Origin: Bacteroidaceae bacterium | Lineage (GTDB): Bacteria > Bacteroidota > Bacteroidia > Bacteroidales > Bacteroidaceae | Length of the DNA stretch: 64,000 nucleotides | Assembly (NCBI GenBank): GCA_024699495.1 | Contig: JAILPK010000001.1 | Coordinates: 18,817 to 82,816, forward strand | Reading direction: 5' to 3' | Shown here: positions 29,255 through 38,067 of the stretch, in pieces | Layout: every line of letters starts with the position of its first letter | Position numbering within the stretch: the stretch's first letter is position 1 | The notes under the pieces: model-generated | What the model was told of the DNA's origin: nothing | What the model saw: only the letters and a program-made list of their open reading frames with translations | Database searches by the model: none | Translations under genes and position numbers: made by a program

Positions 29255-30036
29255 AGCATTTCTGTCTTGACGACTCTCCGCAATTCCATCTAGTGGAATT
29301 AGTAGAAACCACTTCTACCAATTCATTCCTTGCGGACTATCAGCCTCCAAGAGAAGCTGCAGTAACTGTGGTGACTGCGGATTTTCAGAACGCGGGCAGA
29401 GGGCAGGCTAATAACAAATGGGAGTCGGCTGCCGGCCAGAACCTGCTTTTCAGCATTAAGATTCATCCGCACAGCCTCCCTCCAACAAAAATCTTTGTGC
29501 TGAGCGAAGCTATTGCTCTTGCTGTTCGGGATGCCGTTGACACTGCTCTGAAGGAATCTGATGTCGTCGGTCATTCAGTAACTGTAAAATGGCCCAATGA
29601 CATATATGCAGATGATAAGAAGATTGCAGGAATCCTCATAGAAAACGAGCTGCAGGGGCAGACTATAGCGCGCGCAATAATAGGAGTGGGATTAAATGTT
29701 AACCAGGAATCATTTGTGAGCGACGCCCCCAATCCTGTTTCTCTATTTCAACTGACAGGCAAGGTCCACGAGCGGCAATTCATTCTTGGCCACATCATCA
29801 GTGTCTTCACATCGCTTTATGAATGTATTCAAAGGTGTGATTACTCTCTTGTTCATGAAACATATCTTCAATATCTCTATCGTAATAACGGAATATATGA
29901 GTTTAAAGATTCTAATGGAGTATTTGAGGCCAATATAATAGAAGTAAAACCTGATGGCATTATTTGCCTTCGGGATACTTACGGGAACATTCGGGAATAT
30001 GCTTTTAAAGAGGTGGAGTGGTGTTTGAGTTCTTAA
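29251..30036 (+). CDS. birA: Biotin--[acetyl-CoA-carboxylase] ligase
   Basis: VELVETTSTNSFL, GRGQANNKWESAAGQNLLFSI, VKWPNDIYADDKKIAGILIEN motifs. Confidence 0.93.
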   Translation: MKHFCLDDSPQFHLVELVETTSTNSFLADYQPPREAAVTVVTADFQNAGRGQANNKWESAAGQNLLFSIKIHPHSLPPTKIFVLSEAIALAVRDAVDTALKESDVVGHSVTVKWPNDIYADDKKIAGILIENELQGQTIARAIIGVGLNVNQESFVSDAPNPVSLFQLTGKVHERQFILGHIISVFTSLYECIQRCDYSLVHETYLQYLYRNNGIYEFKDSNGVFEANIIEVKPDGIICLRDTYGNIREYAFKEVEWCLSS

Positions 30037-30139
30037 GTTCTTGAGTTTTTGAGTAGACAAGTAGACGAGTTGAGAAGTTAGTTCCTTAGAGGATAGGTAA
30101 TGGCTTATCTACTTAACTACTTGCTTACTTATCCACTTT
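30027..30139 (+). repeat. Octamer-periodic dispersed intergenic repeat, copy C
   Basis: gagttcttaagttcttgagtttttgagtagacaagtagacgagttgagaagttagttccttagaggataggtaatggcttatctacttaactacttgcttactt; overlaps birA stop codon. Confidence 0.85.
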
Positions 30140-30193
30140 GAATCTTTGGCCTTTGGACGATTTCTCATTTTTATAATTAATAATAATACTAAT

Positions 30194-30904
30194 ATGGCTA
30201 AATTTAATCGTATCTTGCTAAAACTTTCTGGCGAAAGCCTAATGGGATCAAAAAAGTATGGAATAGACGAGCAGCGTCTGTCTGAATATGCAGAACAGAT
30301 TAAAGAAGTTCATGCAATGGGAGTGCAAATTGGCATCGTCATCGGAGGTGGAAATATCTTCCGCGGCCTGAGCGGGGCAGGCAAAGGTTTTGACCGCGTT
30401 AAAGGCGACCAAATGGGAATGTGCGCAACTGTCATCAACTCGCTCGCCCTAAGCAGCGCCCTCGGCTCTGTTGGAGTGAAAAGCAGGGTGCTGACGGCTA
30501 TCCGCATGGAACCCATCGGCGAGTTCTATACAAAGTGGAAGGCCATAGAGGCTATGGAGGCTGGTGAGGTTGCTATCATGAGTGCAGGCACCGGCAACCC
30601 TTATTTTACGACAGACACAGGTTCCAGTCTGCGAGGAATAGAAATAGAGGCAGACGTGATGCTAAAAGGCACGCGTGTGGACGGAGTTTATACGGCTGAC
30701 CCAGAGAAAGACCCCACGGCAGTAAAGTTCAAGGACATCACCTATGATGAGATCTACGTGCGCGGTTTGAAGGTAATGGACCTGACGGCAACTACAATGT
30801 GCAAAGAAAACAAACTGCCTATCTATGTGTTCAATATGGATATTTACGGGAATCTGAAGAAGGTCCTGGATGGAGAAGAGATAGGCACATTGGTTCACAA
30901 TTAA
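30194..30904 (+). CDS. pyrH: UMP kinase
   Basis: FNRILLKLSGESLMG, GGGNIFRG, DQMGMCATVINSLAL and DGVYTADPEKDPTA motifs; start corrected to MAKFNR. Confidence 0.96.
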   Translation: MAKFNRILLKLSGESLMGSKKYGIDEQRLSEYAEQIKEVHAMGVQIGIVIGGGNIFRGLSGAGKGFDRVKGDQMGMCATVINSLALSSALGSVGVKSRVLTAIRMEPIGEFYTKWKAIEAMEAGEVAIMSAGTGNPYFTTDTGSSLRGIEIEADVMLKGTRVDGVYTADPEKDPTAVKFKDITYDEIYVRGLKVMDLTATTMCKENKLPIYVFNMDIYGNLKKVLDGEEIGTLVHN

Positions 30905-30965
30905 CCAGGCTGATTATTGTAGGCCTTTAATAGCTGCCGGAATCAAAAGGAAAAGAATCAAAAAA

Positions 30966-31008
30966 AGTGCACCCCAAAAGTTAGACTAAAACTTTTGGGG
31001 TGCACTTC
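30966..31008 (+). terminator. 18-bp perfect inverted repeat downstream of pyrH; terminator-like and IS-end-like
   Basis: AAGTGCACCCCAAAAGTT-AGACTAA-AACTTTTGGGGTGCACTT. Confidence 0.7.
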
Positions 31009-31065
31009 AATCTGACTTCCGGGGTTCATTTTATTTTAGTTCAATGTTTTTCCCTTCACATTATG

Positions 31066-33009
31066 TTAATTGTCCAATTCCTCATACTTGGAATGTTTGG
31101 ACTTATACTCAGGAACAATCTGCTTCATCTGTCTCACGGTTTCCATATCATCATATAGATAACTCTGTGCTACGAGCGCGTCTATCTGTGCGGCAATTGT
31201 ATCATAGTCGTATTCACGTACTTGTGCAATCTTAATCTTCTTATGGAATGTGGGCTTAGTCAGCTCTTCGTCATTCAAGACCTCCTCATATAGTTTTTCG
31301 CCATCGCGCAGTCCGGTGAACTCTACCTTAACATTTTTTGCTCCGCTTAAAATAATCATACGTCTTGCCAAATCAGCTATTTTCACAGGCTTGCCCATAT
31401 CAAAGACAAAGATCTCTCCACCCCGACCCATCGTTCCTGCTTCAAGAACCAGTTTGCATGCCTCTGGTATAAGCATGAAGTAGCGGATTATGTCAGGATG
31501 AGTAACAGTTAACGGGCCACCCTTGCGAATCTGCTCTTTGAAGATTGGAATTACAGATCCGTTTGAACCAAGCACATTACCAAATCTGGTAGTTACAAAC
31601 TGACATACTTCTTTTGGCTTGCCAGAAGCATCTTCAGCAGCAGCGGCCTCGTCATGAAGCTTTCGGTTGAGAGCTTGAACGTAAATCTCGCAAATTCGCT
31701 TAGAACAGCCCATCACGTTCGTCGGGTTAACTGCTTTGTCAGTGGAAATCATTACGAATTTCTTAACTCCGTATTTCACAGCTAAATCCGCTATCACTCG
31801 CGTTCCGTCAATGTTATTCTGCACAGCCTCACTGGGGTTGTCCTCCATCATAGGTACGTGCTTGTAAGCTGCGGCGTGGAAAACATAATCCGGACGATAT
31901 TTCTTGAATAAGCTTTCCATGCGACGATGCTTTGTAATGCTCGTCACGACAGTCTCGGCTTTGATGTTAGGATAGTCGTTTGCCATCATAAGGCGGATGT
32001 CATGTTGCGGAGTTTCAGCTTCATCAACCAAAACGAGTTGGCTGGGTGAGAATTTGGAAATCTGGCGTACCATCTCTGATCCGATAGAGCCGGCCGAACC
32101 CGTAATGAAAATACACTTGTTATTCAGCATATTCCCGATCACGTTCATGTCGACTTCAATTTCTTCTCGTGGCAGCAGGTCCTCAATTTGCACCTCTTGT
32201 AATTGCGATGTGTTTATGTCTGAAGTGCCATCCCAAGTCTGTGCGAGATTCAGAGTGTAGATGGTAATGCCTGCTTCTATCAGACTATCCACCATGGCCT
32301 GATTCTCTGAAATACGTTCCTTTTTGAGCGGTGAAACGAGAAGTGTCTTGGCCTTAAACCTACGCATATTCTCTATCAGATGTTCATCGTTGGCAAAAAC
32401 GTTTATGCCCATGAGCATGTGCCCGGGCATATCTGTTGAGTCAGAGATAAAACCCTTTAGGGTGAATCGCGCCGGTTCTTCCATCCTTATGGCTTTAGCC
32501 AGCATCAGTCCTCCGGCTTTGCAACCATATATAAACACTGGCTTTGTAGCGTCAGCCTCTCTTGCTAAGTCAAAAAGATATTTAACAATGATGCGTGTTC
32601 CCACCATAACCAGTGTTGCAAGCAGCCAAGAGAAGAGGAGTTCTCGAACAGGAATGGGGACGAGCCATTGGTCAACGTTGAAGACCAGACGCATGAACTC
32701 GATGACGGCAATACCTATAAAGTTGGCTACTGCTACTCGGTAAAGGTCAGTAAATCCGGAGTAACGGACAACCCCCTTATACGTATGCATAACTCTGAAC
32801 CCTACTATATATGGGATTAGATACAGCAACAATGTTCCTACTAGAGGCCAGAATATCATAGCAGTTGCTGTAGCGCCCTTATATAGTGTATATGAAAAGA
32901 GCATCGAGAAAAACACTACCAGGCAATCGAAAAGCAAAACTATCCAATATGGTGTCGCCCTATTAGAAAAATAGTGTGACGTTATCTTATATATAACGTT
33001 CATAGGCAA
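31066..33009 (-). CDS. Polysaccharide biosynthesis nucleoside-diphosphate-sugar epimerase/dehydratase (PglF/WbpM/CapD-like)
   Basis: N-terminal TMs, IFITGSAGSIGSEMVRQI, VFHAAAYKHVPMMEDNPSEAVQNN, ISTDKAVNPTNVMG motifs. Confidence 0.94.
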   Translation of the reverse strand: MPMNVIYKITSHYFSNRATPYWIVLLFDCLVVFFSMLFSYTLYKGATATAMIFWPLVGTLLLYLIPYIVGFRVMHTYKGVVRYSGFTDLYRVAVANFIGIAVIEFMRLVFNVDQWLVPIPVRELLFSWLLATLVMVGTRIIVKYLFDLAREADATKPVFIYGCKAGGLMLAKAIRMEEPARFTLKGFISDSTDMPGHMLMGINVFANDEHLIENMRRFKAKTLLVSPLKKERISENQAMVDSLIEAGITIYTLNLAQTWDGTSDINTSQLQEVQIEDLLPREEIEVDMNVIGNMLNNKCIFITGSAGSIGSEMVRQISKFSPSQLVLVDEAETPQHDIRLMMANDYPNIKAETVVTSITKHRRMESLFKKYRPDYVFHAAAYKHVPMMEDNPSEAVQNNIDGTRVIADLAVKYGVKKFVMISTDKAVNPTNVMGCSKRICEIYVQALNRKLHDEAAAAEDASGKPKEVCQFVTTRFGNVLGSNGSVIPIFKEQIRKGGPLTVTHPDIIRYFMLIPEACKLVLEAGTMGRGGEIFVFDMGKPVKIADLARRMIILSGAKNVKVEFTGLRDGEKLYEEVLNDEELTKPTFHKKIKIAQVREYDYDTIAAQIDALVAQSYLYDDMETVRQMKQIVPEYKSKHSKYEELDN

Positions 33010-33029
33010 TTTCTGATATTAATTTATTC

Positions 33030-35096
33030 TTAGTCCTCAGCAGAAGACTCCTCGGCTTTCGGAGCACGCATTTCTGCATCGACAGCCTTGATTTTCTCTG
33101 CTAACAGCGCCAACTCACTCTTGAGTTTATCCACTTTTTTTGTCAATTCGGCCACCAGGCTGTTGCCGGTCTTGCTCTTGGCGCTGAGGAATGTCAGGTT
33201 TGTCTCATAGGTCTGAATCTCAGCCTTCTGTTGCTCATAGATACGAAGCAGACGTTCTTTTTCGCGAGATAATGTGCTACTGCCCTGATCTACAGCACGA
33301 CGTATTGACTTCTGGAAACCTTCCAGCCTACGGCGGGCTGCGCTCTGGCCAAACTGCTTGTATAGCTGGTCTGTTATCTCGCGATAGGCAGCATAAACCT
33401 TATCCTTGTCGCGGAAAGGCACGTGGCCCACCTCGTTCCATTGCTGTTGTAGCTGACGCACTTGCTCAATCGTGGCTTCAGATGTTTCTGCAGTGAGAGC
33501 CTTCAATTGTTCTATGATGTCATGCTTAGCGGAGAGGTTAGCCTGCTCTTCGCTGCGAGCGCTTGCAGTCGCTTTCTGCTTCGCCTCAAAGAAATGGTCG
33601 CAGGCGGCGGTGAAGCGTTTCCACAACTGCTCGCTATATTTGCGTGGAACAGCTCCTATAGCCTTCCAGCGCTTTTGCAGTTCAATCAGTTTGTCAGTTG
33701 TCTTACGCCACTCGGTGCTCTCTTGCAACGCTTCGGCCTCTTCAACCAATTTGCGCTTCAATTCCAAGTTTTCAGACTGTTCGTCCTTGATTGTCTTGAA
33801 GAATTCAGCTTTGGCTGTGAAAAAGTTGTCACAGGCGACGCGGAAACGGTCGAACACGCGTTGGTTCATCTTATGTGGAGCATAACCTATAGTCTTCCAT
33901 TCTGCTTGGAGAGATAGCACCTCTTTTGTCTTTTCGTCCCAAAGGGCGAAAGACGTCAAGACTGAGGTATCTATAGCTTCAACCTGTTCGCAGAGTTCAG
34001 TCTTGCGTGTGAGATTGGCTTCTTCACGTGCTTTTATTGCCTCGAAATGTTCCTGATGGCGCTTGTTTATCACCGTGCTTGCAGCCTTGAAACGCTCCCA
34101 GATGCTTTCGCGCAGTTCTTTGGCCACCGGGCCGATTTCCTTATAATCAGCATGCAAAGCCTGCAATTTATTGAATGCTGAGATGATGTCGGTCTCATCG
34201 GCCAGGCGTTCAGCAGCTTCAATAATGCGGTTCTTTGCCTCCAAATTCTTTCTGAAGTCATATTCGCGGGCCTCAATATGCAGTTTCAGCTGGTCATAGA
34301 ACTGCTCCACATAGAGTTGGAATGTTTTCCATATTTCTGTGGCTTTTTCTGCAGGAACAGACTTTATTTCTTTCCATTCAGCCTGTAGCTGCTTAAACTC
34401 ATCAAAATGACTGTTAGCCTCCTCGGGGGATGTGGCCAACTGCTTGATGCGCTCTATAATAGACAGCTTACGTGCGAGATTATCTTCTTTTTGGCGCTCG
34501 GCCTCCTCTGCCAACTTAGCTCGCTGTTCGCGTACGGTTTGCATCGCTGACTTGAAGTTCTCCTCAATCACATCTGGTTCAGGACGGTAATCTTCAGCAT
34601 TTCCGCCAGCCTCGATAAATGCGTTGCGTGCGGCTAGTTGGTCTGCTTTCTGGAATTTATAGAACACCTGTTTCAGCAAATCCAGTTCTTGGCGGTCGCC
34701 TCCGTCTCCTGCCTCACAGATTTCTTTCAGGCGTTCCAGCACCTGCTCTTTTGTCTCAAAGATTACCTTCCCTTCTTCGGCTGTGTTGTCCGGCTCTGCA
34801 ATCTCTTCTGGTTCAGAAGCATCATCAGCCGGGGATTCGACAGTCTCTGGCTCTTCATTTTTTGATTCTAAGGGTGCAGATTCTGCAGCAGCGGCCTCTG
34901 ATATATCTGTGTCTGCTGCAACAGGTTCGGCAATTTGGGAATCGTTTGCTGATTCCGCAACCTCTATGTTTTCTGTTGAATCTGATGTTGTCTCCGCAGC
35001 CTGTGCCTCAACCTGAGGGGCAGCCTGCTCCTTTGATGTTTCTGCAACTTCGGGCTCAATAGGAGCGGAGGTCTGCAGTTCTTCATTCTCAGTCAT
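33030..35096 (-). CDS. DUF349 domain-containing protein
   Basis: Repeated W..IG..P....LW.RF..A.D.FF coiled-coil repeats; acidic low-complexity N-terminus. Confidence 0.88.
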   Translation of the reverse strand: MTENEELQTSAPIEPEVAETSKEQAAPQVEAQAAETTSDSTENIEVAESANDSQIAEPVAADTDISEAAAAESAPLESKNEEPETVESPADDASEPEEIAEPDNTAEEGKVIFETKEQVLERLKEICEAGDGGDRQELDLLKQVFYKFQKADQLAARNAFIEAGGNAEDYRPEPDVIEENFKSAMQTVREQRAKLAEEAERQKEDNLARKLSIIERIKQLATSPEEANSHFDEFKQLQAEWKEIKSVPAEKATEIWKTFQLYVEQFYDQLKLHIEAREYDFRKNLEAKNRIIEAAERLADETDIISAFNKLQALHADYKEIGPVAKELRESIWERFKAASTVINKRHQEHFEAIKAREEANLTRKTELCEQVEAIDTSVLTSFALWDEKTKEVLSLQAEWKTIGYAPHKMNQRVFDRFRVACDNFFTAKAEFFKTIKDEQSENLELKRKLVEEAEALQESTEWRKTTDKLIELQKRWKAIGAVPRKYSEQLWKRFTAACDHFFEAKQKATASARSEEQANLSAKHDIIEQLKALTAETSEATIEQVRQLQQQWNEVGHVPFRDKDKVYAAYREITDQLYKQFGQSAARRRLEGFQKSIRRAVDQGSSTLSREKERLLRIYEQQKAEIQTYETNLTFLSAKSKTGNSLVAELTKKVDKLKSELALLAEKIKAVDAEMRAPKAEESSAED

Positions 35097-35206
35097 AGTC
35101 TTGTGTTTTATTGAAAAAAATCACTTTCTGTTTTTAGAATCAATAATCTTTTTGCAAATAACGGGAAAAATGTTGAAGTAACCTAAGAAAAATGCAAAAA
35201 AATATA

Positions 35207-36133
35207 TCAAATCCACGTTTTATGCCTTGCATACCACCAAAATGCGGCAGTCAACAATACCGAAAGGGCAACAGCAAACGGGAAACCAATAGGACTTGAC
35301 TCCATGCCATTCACGAGGTTCATGCCGAAGAAACTGGCTATCAGGGTGGGCACCATCAGGAACATGCTCACAAGAGTTAGGGTTTTCATCACCGTGGACA
35401 TGTTATTATTGATGATATTTGCATATGTGTCCATCGTGGAGTCAAGGATATTCGTATAGATGGCGGTGGTCTCGCGGGCCTGGCTCATTTCGATGTTTAC
35501 ATCTTCAATAAGGTCTGCGTCAAGTTCGTCCACAGGAAGCTTAAATTTCAGCTTCGATAGCAGAGTCTCGTTACCACGAATAGATGTTGCAAAATATGTT
35601 AGGCTGTCTTGCAGTCGGCTCAGACTTATCAGGTCCACATTGTCCACCTTTCGGTCAAGATGCTGCTTGGCTGCCTCTATCAAGGCGCTTATCTGCTTCA
35701 GCCGTTTTAGATACCAGACGGCCGATGACAGGAACAGTCTGAAGACCATGTCCACCGAATCCATAAATCCTACGCCACGCTTCTGCTGGAAGGTGACAAA
35801 GTCTATCATCATGTTGGTCTCAAAATGGCATACTGTGATGCAGACATCTTTGTTTAGAATAATTCCAAGGGGAATGGTGGTATATGGTGTTCGCGATCGA
35901 ACCTCCTTGACATAAGGAATACGAAGAATTATGAGCATCCACCCATCGTCAAACTCGTAACGGGCGCGTTCATCCGTATCGGCAATGTCATCAATAAAAT
36001 AATCAGGGATATGCAGCTCATCCTGCAAGAAAAGGGCATCATCCTGAGTTGGGCATGTTACCTGCACCCAACAATCCGGCTGCCATTGGTCTAGCGTGTG
36101 CAGACCATTCTTTGTGTTCCAATAAGTTCGCAT
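35207..36133 (-). CDS. corA: CorA family magnesium/cobalt transporter
   Basis: C-terminal two TMs with GMNLVNG motif (SFFGMNLVNGMESSP). Confidence 0.9.
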   Translation of the reverse strand: MRTYWNTKNGLHTLDQWQPDCWVQVTCPTQDDALFLQDELHIPDYFIDDIADTDERARYEFDDGWMLIILRIPYVKEVRSRTPYTTIPLGIILNKDVCITVCHFETNMMIDFVTFQQKRGVGFMDSVDMVFRLFLSSAVWYLKRLKQISALIEAAKQHLDRKVDNVDLISLSRLQDSLTYFATSIRGNETLLSKLKFKLPVDELDADLIEDVNIEMSQARETTAIYTNILDSTMDTYANIINNNMSTVMKTLTLVSMFLMVPTLIASFFGMNLVNGMESSPIGFPFAVALSVLLTAAFWWYARHKTWI

Positions 36134-36263
36134 CTGGCGTTTCCTCCATGCTTTTGTTCTAATGAGGAGCTAAAAGTCGCTTCTGCGAACCCCGCTCCCT
36201 TAGAATTGATAATTCTCCGGGTGATAGTCGTCCATTTATTTGTAATCTCTGGTTTTGCGGCGG

Positions 36264-36297
36264 CAAAGGTAAGCAAAATAAGTTATTTGCAGACAAA
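36264..36297 (-). promoter_or_regulatory. Bacteroidetes-type promoter upstream of corA (TTTG-N22-TACCTTTG)
   Basis: CAAAGGTA at 36264-36271 and CAAA at 36294-36297 on + strand. Confidence 0.45.
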
Positions 36298-36332
36298 TAT
36301 GAGGCAAAAATATTTCAAAAAGGCTTATTTCC

Positions 36333-36364
36333 TTTGGTAATTCACTCGGTTTACAGTACCTTTG
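36333..36364 (+). promoter_or_regulatory. Bacteroidetes-type promoter upstream of gpmI (TTTG-N20-TACCTTTG)
   Basis: TTTG at 36333-36336 and TACCTTTG at 36357-36364, 45 bp before the ATG. Confidence 0.75.
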
Positions 36365-36408
36365 CCGCGCAAAATCAATCAAAAAGAACCAAAACATAAC
36401 TATTTCTT

Positions 36409-37929
36409 ATGGCAAAGAAAGCTATGCTGATGATCCTCGACGGATGGGGCATCGGTAACAAAGGAAAAGGTGACGTGATCTATCAGACGCCAACACCTTA
36501 CATGGACTATCTAAACACCACTTATCCCAACAGCCAACTGCAGGCCAGCGGCGAGAACGTCGGACTGCCCGACGGACAGATGGGCAACTCGGAAGTGGGA
36601 CATCTCAACATCGGAGCTGGACGAGTGGTTTATCAGGATCTTGTCAAAATCAACCGCGCCTGCAAGGACAACTCCATCCTTGAGAACCCCGAAATCCAAA
36701 GCGCATTCAACTACGCCGTGCGCGAAGGCAAAGCCGTTCACTTCATGGGCCTCACCTCCGACGGCGGCGTGCACTCCAGCCTCGAACATCTCTTCAAGCT
36801 GTGTGACATCGCCAAAGAATATAAGGTGCAAAATACTTTTGTTCACTGCTTCATGGACGGGCGTGACACCGACCCCAAAAGCGGGGTGGGCTTCATTCGC
36901 CAGTTGCAGGCCAAATGTGAGGAGACAGGTGCTATTATTGCCAGCATCATCGGCCGCTTTTATGCCATGGACCGCGACAAGCGTTGGGAACGCGTAAAAA
37001 TTGCGTACGACCTGCTCATCAGCGGTGAGGGCGTTCAGGCTAAGGATATGGTTGAGGCCATGGAACTCAGCTACGCCGACGGCGTCACCGACGAGTTCAT
37101 CAAACCCATCAACAACGCCAACATCGACGGCACCATCAAGGAGGGCGACGTCATCATCTTCTTCAACTACCGCAACGACCGCGCCAAGGAGCTCACCATA
37201 GTCCTCACTCAGCAGGATATGCCCGAGCAGGGAATGAAGACTATCCCCGGCCTGCAGTACTATTGCATGACCCCCTACGACGCATCGTTCAAGGGCGTGC
37301 ACATCCTCTTCCCCAAGGAGAACGTGGAGAACACCCTCGGCGAGTACATCAGCAATCAGGGACTCAAGCAGCTCCACACAGCCGAGACCGAGAAGTACGC
37401 ACACGTCACCTTCTTCTTCAACGGCGGACGCGAGCAGCCCTACGAGGGCGAAGACCGCATCCTCGTGGCCAGTCCGAAGGTAGCCACCTACGACCTCAAG
37501 CCCGAGATGTCAGCCTACGAGGTCAAGGACAAGCTCGTCGCAGCCATCAAGGAGGACAAGTACGACTTCATCGTCATCAACTTCGCCAACGGCGACATGG
37601 TGGGCCACACCGGAGTCTATGAGGCCATCGAGAAAGCCGTCGTGGCCGTTGACGCCTGCGTCAAGGAAGTAGTGGAGACCGCCAAAGCCATGGGCGACTA
37701 CGAAGTGATTATCATAGCTGACCACGGCAACGCAGACAATGCCATTAATCCTGACGGCACGCCCAACACAGCCCACAGCCTGAATCCCGTTCCTTTCATA
37801 TATATTACTGAGAACAAGCAGGCTGCAGTGGAGAATGGTATCCTTGCCGACGTAGCTCCTTCTATCCTCCATATTATGGGGCTGGAGCAACCCAAGGATA
37901 TGACTGGCCATAATCTTATCAAGGACTGA
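36409..37929 (+). CDS. gpmI: 2,3-bisphosphoglycerate-independent phosphoglycerate mutase
   Basis: [42 protein letters not shown] and IADHGNAD motifs. Confidence 0.97.
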   Translation: MAKKAMLMILDGWGIGNKGKGDVIYQTPTPYMDYLNTTYPNSQLQASGENVGLPDGQMGNSEVGHLNIGAGRVVYQDLVKINRACKDNSILENPEIQSAFNYAVREGKAVHFMGLTSDGGVHSSLEHLFKLCDIAKEYKVQNTFVHCFMDGRDTDPKSGVGFIRQLQAKCEETGAIIASIIGRFYAMDRDKRWERVKIAYDLLISGEGVQAKDMVEAMELSYADGVTDEFIKPINNANIDGTIKEGDVIIFFNYRNDRAKELTIVLTQQDMPEQGMKTIPGLQYYCMTPYDASFKGVHILFPKENVENTLGEYISNQGLKQLHTAETEKYAHVTFFFNGGREQPYEGEDRILVASPKVATYDLKPEMSAYEVKDKLVAAIKEDKYDFIVINFANGDMVGHTGVYEAIEKAVVAVDACVKEVVETAKAMGDYEVIIIADHGNADNAINPDGTPNTAHSLNPVPFIYITENKQAAVENGILADVAPSILHIMGLEQPKDMTGHNLIKD

Positions 37930-37950
37930 TACAAATCATTATATAATTAT

Positions 37951-37985
37951 GAAACAAGGGGGTGAGTACATCCCCTTGTTTCGTT
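37951..37985 (+). terminator. Rho-independent-like terminator hairpin after gpmI
   Basis: GAAACAAGGGG-gtgagtacat-CCCCTTGTTTC. Confidence 0.75.
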
Positions 37986-38067
37986 TATATCAGTCAGCAG
38001 ACTGCCGCTAAAAATCTGATTGCCTGATGTTGAAGAAGGCAGCGCCAAGAATTAGAATCCGAAATGG

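Noticed and set aside
31066-33009. Start of a capsule/LPS island at the CapD-like gene
   Set aside because: No glycosyltransferases, Wzx/Wzy or regulators beside it; flanked by pyrH and a DUF349 gene.
36511-37404. 297-aa antisense ORF and Ser/Thr/Pro-rich plus-strand shadow ORFs in gpmI
   Set aside because: Arise from C/G-ending codon bias of gpmI; low-complexity translations.
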